DNA of 64,000 bases from Tetracladium setigerum. Taxonomy: Eukaryota; Ascomycota; Leotiomycetes; Helotiales. The notes under the pieces are model-generated. The model made no database searches. It was given only the letters and a program-made list of their open reading frames with translations, and was not told the origin of the DNA. This document shows positions 56,180 through 64,000 of this stretch, piece after piece (position 1 is the stretch's first letter; every line of letters starts with the position of its first letter). A program made the position numbers and the translations under genes. The stretch lies in NCBI GenBank assembly GCA_031472005.1, contig PZJY01000001.1, positions 1,612,001 through 1,676,000 on the forward strand, in the 5' to 3' direction.

Positions 56180-59100
56180 ATGATGTCGACGGCCGTTATT
56201 GAAGATGTCTTGGGCTTCTTGATCCGGAGGCAGTTTGTAAGTACATGACCGCTAGCTCGCTCGTGGGGGGAGAGACGTTAGACGTTGGAGTGGCTGCTAT
56301 CTCATGCCCCCCCTCCCATGTGGGCGCAGAAATCGGGTGGGAACTTTCACTGACACAAAACAACACAGAATGGCGACGATCCAAGGCAAGGTTCTGGCCG
56401 CGATGGCGAGAAACCCGTCACGGGGACCTCTGCTGGGCCCAATATCACAGGAACGACCAATTCTGGTTCCTTCAGGAATTTGGGCATGGCAATGGCCCCG
56501 ATTGCGGTGTATGCCACTGTCTGTGTCACCATCTTTTTGGTGATGCGCCGGAGATATGATCGCGTCTACGTCCCGAGATCATTTCTGAGCAGTATTGAAG
56601 AGCAGTAGGTCTTCTACTGATAGTCTGACATTTCCAAAGCTTATCTTTCTTAGTGAGCGCACTACCAAGTTACCCAACACCTGGTTTAGCTGGGTGAAAG
56701 TATTCTATCAAATTCCGGACACGGATGTGCTCAATCGAACTTCTTCGCTGGATGCTTATCTATTCCTCCGGTACATGAAGCTGCTATGTGTGATTACTGG
56801 CTTTGGCTGTCTACTCACATGGCCAACACTTCTCCCCATACATTATTATGGGGGGATGGGAAGTAAACAATTGGATTCTTTGACTTTTGGAAATGTATCG
56901 AATGTACGAATGTGTTTTGTTCACGCAATAGAGGCCTGGATATTCTTCGGTACGTTTTTTCCACACACCTATTTGGCTTGTGCTTATCAGAAAGGTTTCG
57001 TCCTCTATCTACTGTGTAGAGAATGTGTCTACTTCATCAACCTCCGCCAGGCGTATCTCCTTTCGCCTTACTACGCCAACCGTCTATCTTCCAGAACCGT
57101 TTTGTTCTCCTGTGTACCCACAGAGATTCTAACAGAAAGGAAAATTCGTCGAATATTTGGCGACAGTGTCAAAAGTGTTTGGATTCCTAGAGAAACCGAG
57201 GATCTTGATTTGTTGGTAGATGAGCGAGAGCAAACTGCCCGTCGCCTGGAAAAAGCAGAGCTCTTATTGATCAGGAAAGCCAACGTCGCATATCGCAAGG
57301 CAGTAAAAGCTGGTCATCCGGATCTGTCAGAACGATCCGAGTCCTCATTTGAAGAAGAACAGAAGGGGGTGGATGTCAGTGTGGCATCTCATGGTTCAGC
57401 ATCACCAATTTCACCCATCTCAAATCCAGCGTCTCCTCAGCCGGCCGGTGCCATCCCAGGGATGAGCACGTATTATGGTGCCGCTGGCCCACCGCCTGAT
57501 GTCAATGGATCAGTCGCAGCCCAGTGGATTCCAGCAAGCCAGAGACCACGACATCGACCGTTGGCAAACTATGGAAGAAGAGTCGATACAATCAAATGGA
57601 CTCGAAATCGTTTATTGCAACTAGCGCCCAAGATAAGCAAGCTTCGAAGGCAGTATCGCAAAGGGAAGGGAAATTGCTTCCTGCCGTGTTCATCGAATTT
57701 CACACTCAAGTCGATGCCCAGAATGCGTATCAATCACTGGCTCACCACAAAGTCAGCCATATGGAGCCAGAGATTATTGGTCTGCGACCTGATGAGATTG
57801 TGTGGTCATCTTTATACATGCGATGGTGGGAGCGAATAATTCGAAGATTCGCGATTCAGGCAGCCATTGCATGTATGGTCGTTTTCTGGGCTCTTCCTGC
57901 TGGATTCATTGGTTTCATATCCAATATTGAAAACCTCACGGAGAAGTTTACCTTTTTGAAGTGGATAAATTTACTTCCGTCTCTTGTTCTTGCTATAATT
58001 ACTGGTTTGTTTCCAGCCGTGGCGTTAGCTATGTTGATGGCAATAGTTCCGATGATTATGAGATGTAAGTCAATCTAGCCATGCGAAATATCTTCAAACT
58101 GACCTCTCTAGTCTGTGCTCGGCAAGCTGGAGTCACCACAGAATCCAAGATTGAACTTTTCGTTCAGAACTCGTATTTTATCTTCCAGGTCGTCCAGGTA
58201 TTTCTAATCATGACAATCTCCTCTGCTGCATTGAGTGTGATCACTCAGATTTTGAAAGACCCTATGAGCGCCCGGGATCTGTTGTCTACAAACTTGCCAA
58301 CGGCATCAAATTTCTATATTTCCTATTTCATTCTGCAGGGGTTGGCAATGAGCTCGACACGAATCGTCCATCTGGGTGGTCTGTTTCGACACGTAATTTT
58401 GGCAAATGCTGGTGGTCCAAATCTGATCGCTAAGCGATACCATCGTTTACGGAAGATACACTGGGGCAGTGTCTATCCTGTTTTCACCAATATGGGAGTC
58501 ATTGGTATGTGTCTATTTCCTCGGTGATAGAATCTCACTAACAATCCTAGCAATATCGTATGCTTTGATAGCTCCGATAATGCAGGGTGTTGCGCTCTTC
58601 GCCTTTTTCCTCATCTACCTCAGCTATCGTTACAACATCATGTTCATCTACGATTCTGAGCGCGATACCCGGGGACTGCATTATCCACGAGCTCTACTCC
58701 AGACCCTTACTGGTGTATACTTCGCCGAAGTCTGCATGATGGGATTGTTCGTAGTCAAGGCAGCTTACTTCCCCATGATTCTCATGGTCATGCTCATAGT
58801 TTTCACATGGCTAGTCAACTTCTCGCTTAACAAAACGTTGCTGCCCCTTCTTGCCAATCTTCCGCGAACACTGGCAGCTGAGGAAGAGCTTCGCAAAGCA
58901 GGAAACCATCCTTGGTTGGCGCAAAACCTTGAGGACAAAGATGATGGTATCGATCCACAAGTACGGCTGGAAGATCAAAACAACGCCGGTTATGATTCGG
59001 ACTTTGACCCATCAGAAGAAAACAATGTCTCGCACGGCCAGCAAAGTACCCGTGGAGTAGAAGGAGCGGAAGCGGCATTCGAGCTAGGGAGGGGTACAGT

Positions 59101-59542
59101 CTCCAAATTCCTCCGAAAGAAATACTACGCATCACCCGTACCATCCATGATCCAGGCTATCGATTTCTGGACTCACTGGATTTCGCCTCTCCCATGCGAG
59201 AAACCCGGCATGGTCCTGAAATTCTTGCACCCGGAGGTCTTCGCGGATTACCATGTTCTCCGCTCTCAAATGATAGAATCCATCGCTAACATGGACACCA
59301 CATACGATGAGAGCGTGCTGAAGGATGCGTACAGTCCTCCGAGTATGAGGATGAAAAGTCCCAGGATTTGGATGCCTAGGGACGTGGCAGGTATCAGTAA
59401 ACAGGAGGTGGATCATTGTCGGAAGGTCATTGAGTGCAGCGATGCAGACGCCTGGCTAGATGAAAAGGGTTTCGTGGATGTGAATATGGATGGTGAGACG
59501 GAGCGGTGGATGTTGAACGAATGGGAAAGAGTGAGGTTTTAA
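56180..59542 (+). CDS. OSCA/CSC1-type (DUF221) mechanosensitive channel family protein, apparent frameshift
   Basis: Six exons: 56180-56236, 56369-56604, 56654-56949, 56995-58064, 58112-58504 and 58551-59542. The product has an N-terminal membrane helix (MAMAPIAVYATVCVTIFLVM), the late-exocytosis region YVPRSFLSSIEE, the cytosolic RRM-like loop with SSRTVLFSCVPTEIL and LPAVFIEFHTQVDAQNAYQ, and the DUF221 core with about eight helices (WWERIIRRFAIQAAIACMVV onward). A charged C-terminal tail follows. Fungal members are plasma-membrane or vacuolar cation channels gated by osmotic stress. Exon 4 is one base short of phase; adding one base at 57668-57673 joins RRQYRKGKG to LLPAVFIEF and gives 1014 residues. 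The 45-nt intron 56950-56994 is a multiple of three, supported because its removal yields the family sequence IFFGFVLYLLCREC. Confidence 0.88.
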
Positions 59543-60788
59543 TTGAGTTGATGTGAGTGTGAATCTTGTTGAATATTTTTGGGGGATTTTGGTTTTTTTG
59601 AGCGATCTAGCGTTTTGAGCGAAGAAGAGCCGTCTTATCAGGCCTGGCGAGGTACTATTATTTATGATGCCCATGATTCACTACTTGTCATGTTATATAT
59701 AGATTCTGGAAGGATGGTGGCGGCTGTCATCCTTACAATGGGAAAGTGTATTCATATATTCCAATTATAATTTTACAACCATCACAAATGCACAGATCCC
59801 ACTATAAGAATAAGAAGTCAGGTGTGTTTCGTGGTTGTTGATATGACCGCCGTCCGGAGAAGGCTCGGTAATGTGACTTGGTACCTTAGGTAGGTAGCTA
59901 CGTACACAACACAGTAAGCGAAAAACTCGAGCCGCATTGGGTTAAATTATCCCCAGCCCAGCCATGCCGCCAGGCAATGCAGCATCTTGAATCCACTCAA
60001 GCTTGCCCTCCATGAATGATCCTTATCGGTCATCTCAACCAGAGCATACCACCTTACCTCACATGCGGGGTTATTTCTGACAATATCTTGCGGAATTGCA
60101 GCTGTTGGCAGTATTCTACTGGATTACCACTTCACCACTTTTGAGTGTGGGAACACAGCCTCAAAGCTGCTCGTCGATATCGACCTCTGAAAGATGAATC
60201 TCCTATCTGAGGCTCCAATTCGGCAAGCTTACTCGTAGAGGCTACAGGTGGTTGACTGGTTTGAAGATGCGGATTGAACTAATTGCCTGCTTCCAGAAGA
60301 CTCCCATAGGTACCAAACGATTTCGTAAGGCTGTAAGCTGCATATCCTATCTGCCAATCACCAGAATAACGCCTTTCGAGAGCTATATTGGCCTGATTCG
60401 AGCGAAGTCCAAATCCAGACATGCAGTCCCGTGAATTGTCGATGAGGGGTAAGGGAAGGGGGTTGTATTGCTCTAGAGGGGTAGCTCTAAATACCTTACG
60501 TGCTTATTGGGAAAAGCATTCTGCTATAAAAGGTGAGGAATTGGCTCCTAGATGTTGGAATTGACCAACACAGCTATCATTTCCCTTTCATATCTGGTAC
60601 CCACGATTCATTCAGCAGCATTGAAGAAGATATACATATCACATTATTCTCTCCTGCACAGTTCTAGATAGATAAGGATTCTTCCATAAAGGTACAGTAC
60701 AAAGCTCTCTTGTAACCCCATCTGCAACCTCCTCCCTCTCAAATAATCACCATCATCACTACCATCACCAAAAACCAAATAACTAACA
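59543..60788. other. intergenic
   Basis: About 1.25 kb. The last 80 bases are C/A-rich (CATCATCACTACCATCACCA), a typical leader for the cupin gene. No other gene is supported. Confidence 0.45.
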
Positions 60789-61406
60789 ATGGGATCCTAC
60801 ATCAGCAAAACCAAATCAAAACTCTCCTCCTCCTCCTCGACCAAGCCAACCGAAACCAAAACCACAATGTCTTCCCCAGCATTCACTCACTACGCCGGCG
60901 CCCAAACCTCCTTCAAGCCCCTCTCATCGCCAATGAGAACGCCTTCCTCGGCGACGTCTCCTCGTCCGAGAGCAACGACCCAACGGCCCCTATCTCGGCT
61001 GGCTTCTACAGATTGGAGAAGGGAACGCCATTGGTTTACACTTATACATATCATGAGATGAAGATTATTGTCGATGGGGAGTTTGATATCAGTGATGAGA
61101 GTGGGCAGAAGGTGCATGCTGTGAAGGGTGATGTTTTCTACTGTGAGTGTATTTTTTTTCATATATTATTCTTTGCTTTTGCTCCTGTAGTCTTGATGAC
61201 CTCTTGATATGGTTTGCTAATGGGTTTGGTGTTTAGTCCCCAAGGGAAGTGTGATTACCTTCACAACCGAGACATTTGGATTGGGATTCTTCGTTGGTCA
61301 ACGAAAGGTTGGTCGACCTCCTTAAATATGTCGTTAGCATGTTTACTAACCTTTTTCTTTATAGGAGGGGGTGCATAGATTAATGGGATGGGATATTCTG
61401 GGATAG
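60789..61406 (+). CDS. EutQ-like cupin protein, apparent frameshift
   Basis: Three exons: 60789-61142, 61237-61307 and 61365-61406. The family core reads SSPAFTHYAGAQTSFKPL, then IANENAFLGDVSSSES, SAGFYRLEKGTPLVYTYTYH, EMKIIVDGEFDISDE and KGDVFYFPKGSVITFTT. This is a single-domain cupin like those annotated as ethanolamine utilisation EutQ in fungi; its reaction is not known. Exon 1 is one base short: the frame changes between FKPL and IANEN, near 60921-60926, where CTCTCATC would read correctly as CTCTCCATC. A first ATG at 60789 adds 26 residues (MGSYISKTKSKLS), which look like an N-myristoylation signal; the usual start of the family corresponds to the ATG at 60867. Corrected length is 155 or 129 residues. 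Confidence 0.8.
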
Positions 61407-62162
61407 CATTGAGCTCTGGAGTAATTTGGAAGTTAACAAATTTTATTTTCACATACTCAAAAGTGTCCTCGGTCCCATACTCCTCAGTGACAACGAAATT
61501 CCGGGCAATTTTCTTACTTGTGCTTCTCATTACTCCCCTCTGTTTTAGTTATCTGCCTTGCCTCCAAAGAAAGCAATTGCGCGTTTGAATCAAATCAAGA
61601 CTTGGGTAAAGACACAAAACTATTCTGATAATTTGGTAGGTAGGTAGGAATCGTTTCCTCTGGTCACGTGTAAGTCATCACCAACTTTCTTGAAGTGAAT
61701 TGAGATCAGTACTGTAACTCCCAGATTTCCAAAGGTGACCCATCACATCCTTCCAAACTCTTGAGGTTTGAAAGTTACCTCCCCAGTCTGGATGATCATC
61801 TGCGACGCCATCAGTTCTTGACCTTCAACTTCTTCAAAGTCAGCCGAGGGAGGAGGTCAAACACCACACTCTCTCCTTCCTTCAACCACGATCAATCTCG
61901 CCAAAGTGCACACAACAACAGATAAATTCAATCTCGGCACTTTACTCGTAACCATTTGCAGAAAAACAACCAGATCTTTGGATGTAAACAACGCGTTTGT
62001 GCTCATTCTGCCTCCAGAGAAGTGCGGCTACAATTGTGGGAAGACAACATTGATACACATCCTCGTCAATCGAGAGAACAGTTCACTTTAATACAACATA
62101 CACTCGTCCTTCTCTCACCACTTTCATCCAACAACATCACAAAGACTCGAACGACCGCAACA
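61407..62162. other. intergenic
   Basis: About 760 bp. The part just before 62163 is C/A-rich and contains the first copy of the 144-bp-spaced repeat that continues into the next gene. Nothing else is seen. Confidence 0.45.
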
Positions 62163-62353
62163 ATGCAACAAGACTACCAACCACCCGCATCTTCCTCACA
62201 ACCGCGTTCCAATTCTCTCGAAATTATGGCCAATCTCTTGCCAACCTTCACTCTTCCCTCATCACCTTCATCCAAAAACACCGCGAAGACTCAAACCACC
62301 GCAACAATGCAACCATACCACCAATCACCTGCATCCTCCTCCTCACAACCTAC
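62113..62353 (+). repeat. direct repeat, two copies 144 bp apart
   Basis: Copies at about 62113-62207 and 62257-62353 share the words TCATCCA, AAGACTC, CCGCAACAATGCAAC and CATC-TCCTCACAACC at a constant offset of 144 bp (48 codons). Each copy carries an in-frame ATG (62163 and 62307). It looks like an old local duplication of the leader and first codons. Confidence 0.75.
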
Positions 62354-63174
62354 AATCCCAACATCCTTTCACTCGTTCCCACTCCTCCCCATGGAACTTC
62401 GCAACCGAATCTGGGGCCTTTGGCTCAAACGCCACTCCTCGCAGTCTCGACATATGGTGCACTGAGGAACTAACTACACAAGGCAATCATGATAACCGGA
62501 CACTTAAATACCACTGCAACCTCGCCTCCAAAGCACCACATTCCATTCTCCACGTCTCTCACGAAGCGCGCCAAGAAGCTCTTCACCACTTCACCTTGAT
62601 ATTCAAAACCGTCTTTCGCATTCCAGGTTTCCACCACGTCAGCCCAGCTAGATTTTACATCAACTACGCCACTGACACCTTGATTCCACGCGGTAGTTGG
62701 AATATCGAGGCCTTTCAAGATTTCAAGCGTCAGATCTCCGGCAAGGTGCGTAGCTTGGCCGTGGATATTAGTGGTGATTTTTGGAGGGGACATCTGTCGC
62801 GGCTTACGATTGGGACGCCATGGGCCTTTAAGGGTTTGGAGGAACTTATTCTCTATGATGCGAGCAAGCATAGGTTTCTCAAACCAAGAGATGAGCATGA
62901 GTGTTTTATGAAGAGGTGGGATGGGAACCAACGGGATTTGTGATTTGTCGAGTTGCATGAGGGCAAGCCGAAGAACAAGTTGGATGTTGCGAATGGCTTG
63001 TTGGATGTGTATTTTGGGAAGGCCGGTGGGGAGAAGATGGCCGAGAGTGCGGGTGAGGTTGAGGGAGTGCTGGCCGTTGGGGTGGAAAAACTGAGATTGA
63101 TGGTTTCCCGAACGGCAGCGAGGAAAAAGAGAAGGAGGAGGATCAGGGTATTCGAATTCGGGTCATGCATTTGA
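62163..63174 (+). pseudogene. broken 2EXR-domain gene
   Basis: A Ser/Pro/Gln-rich start leads into FHSFPLLPMELRNRIWGL, the 2EXR signature, but the frame then ends at 62463. The rest of the domain continues in another frame: SLDIWCTEELTTQGNHDNRT, SILHVSHEARQEALHHF and RFYINYATDTLIPRGS. The shift corresponds to one extra or two missing bases near 62410-62420. A TGA at 62941-62943 then interrupts the second frame just before FVELHEGKPKNKLDVANGLL, which runs on to a stop at 63174. No GT-AG intron repairs either break. Two independent lesions suggest a pseudogene. A related intact family member lies at 28582-29436. Parts could still be expressed as shorter proteins. Confidence 0.7.
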
Positions 63175-64000
63175 TCGCCGGCTTTCACTCTACTTCCCCT
63201 CCAAGCTAGGTCTCCAGGCACCTCGACACACACAACTAGCACACGTTGATGTTGATACAGTACGCCCAAACGACAATTTCATGCTTTCCTTTCACCTCTC
63301 TTGTCGGGCTCATGAGCAAATAAGCAAGGCAAACTCGGCAAAGTTAGTCTCTCGACGCGAATTGATCAATATCAGGAGAACAAACACTTTTGCGAAACAC
63401 CAATTCCGCCCATGACAACCTCTTGTAAATATGCGTTTTTCAATTTCCTCTCGAGTGTATCGCACGGGATCTATCGGAATTTCATACATCCGAGGTCATA
63501 CGAGGTCATGGCTCATCTGTGTTACTTACGTATGACATATTATTTGCAGCAACCGAAAGTTCTTCTTCACGCATGCATGCAATGCACACTGCCATACTGT
63601 AGCAAGCATTCAATACGAGCGTGAACGAGGACAGGCAGACAGGAGATGAAATGGCCATCAACTATCATGCTATATTCTTTCTTCACTGGGTACAAGGTGT
63701 AGACTGATATGGTATAGGATAAAAGAATAAATACAAAACTTTCTTCAAAAAAATTCTCGGGTTTTGAGCTTTTACTGTGAATATGGACAACATTATTAGG
63801 ATGGGGATCTTCGCAATTTTCTTCTTGACTTTGTGAAATTCTTCTACGAAGCGCTTCGATATGTATTGAGATTGTTTAGTCTGGCCTGGTATTGAATTAA
63901 TAAGTCTAGCATGCGAGGAAGAAATACTAATTGTAAAATATTACTATTTATTCGATTTTAGTTAATTAAGTTTTCCCTTTGTCTTGCTTTCTTGCTCTTA
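63175..64000. other. intergenic right end
   Basis: About 830 bp, becoming AT-rich toward the edge. No open frame of note, tRNA or repeat is seen. Confidence 0.45.

Overview
The window looks like nuclear DNA of a filamentous ascomycete. Genes carry short GT-AG introns (mostly 45-130 nt) with CTAAC/CTGAC-like branch points just before the acceptor, pyrimidine-rich leaders, long intergenic spaces, and gene families typical of Pezizomycotina (Whi3, Rsr1/Krev-1, OSCA/DUF221 channel, Zn2Cys6 regulator, 2EXR proteins). A leotiomycete-like fungus is my guess from the feel of the protein sequences; it is not shown. All exon joins were made by eye from splice signals, reading phase and family knowledge; no alignment was run.

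Layout, left to right. 1-143: possible edge of a membrane protein (-). 143-6334: no convincing gene. 6335-7843: Whi3-type RNA-binding protein (+). 9035-9929: small multi-exon gene (+). 11295-12697: short-chain dehydrogenase (+). 15315-16850: nine-exon Rsr1/Krev-1 GTPase (+) behind a long low-complexity leader. 18206-19018: secreted precursor (-). 20234-22074: cytochrome P450 (-), divergent from a DUF924 protein (+, 22482-23252). 23842-25882: amino-acid permease (-). 26765-27822: 2OG-Fe(II) oxygenase (-), divergent from a 2EXR protein (+, 28582-29436). 30136-31077: bZIP factor (+). 32615-33055: Pet191-type assembly factor (-). 33873-35874: Tgl1-type lipase (+). 36693-38183: secreted protein (-). 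39127-39807: GNAT acetyltransferase (-). 41351-41422: initiator tRNA-Met (-). 42122-45889: 1255-residue disordered protein (-). 48398-51077: Zn2Cys6 regulator (+), converging on a small coiled-coil gene (51132-51440, -); a similar small gene lies at 54821-55081 (-). 56180-59542: OSCA/DUF221 channel (+). 60789-61406: EutQ-like cupin (+). 62163-63174: broken 2EXR gene (+).

The genes are ordinary housekeeping, signalling and metabolic genes; I see no biosynthetic cluster, transposon, CRISPR array or virus. The strongest cross-cutting signal is that five otherwise good genes (bZIP, Pet191, secreted protein, OSCA channel, EutQ cupin) each need exactly one extra base to restore a recognisable protein. 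Four of the sites lie in runs of three or more identical bases, and the fifth is explained by CC read as C. That is best explained by homopolymer undercalls in the underlying assembly, and it matters for anyone using this annotation. The broken 2EXR gene at the right end is different (opposite or -2 shift plus an in-frame stop) and looks like real decay. Nothing here convinces me of an undescribed system; the best leads are the pair of related small coiled-coil proteins, the 1255-residue putatively myristoylated protein, and the two secreted proteins.
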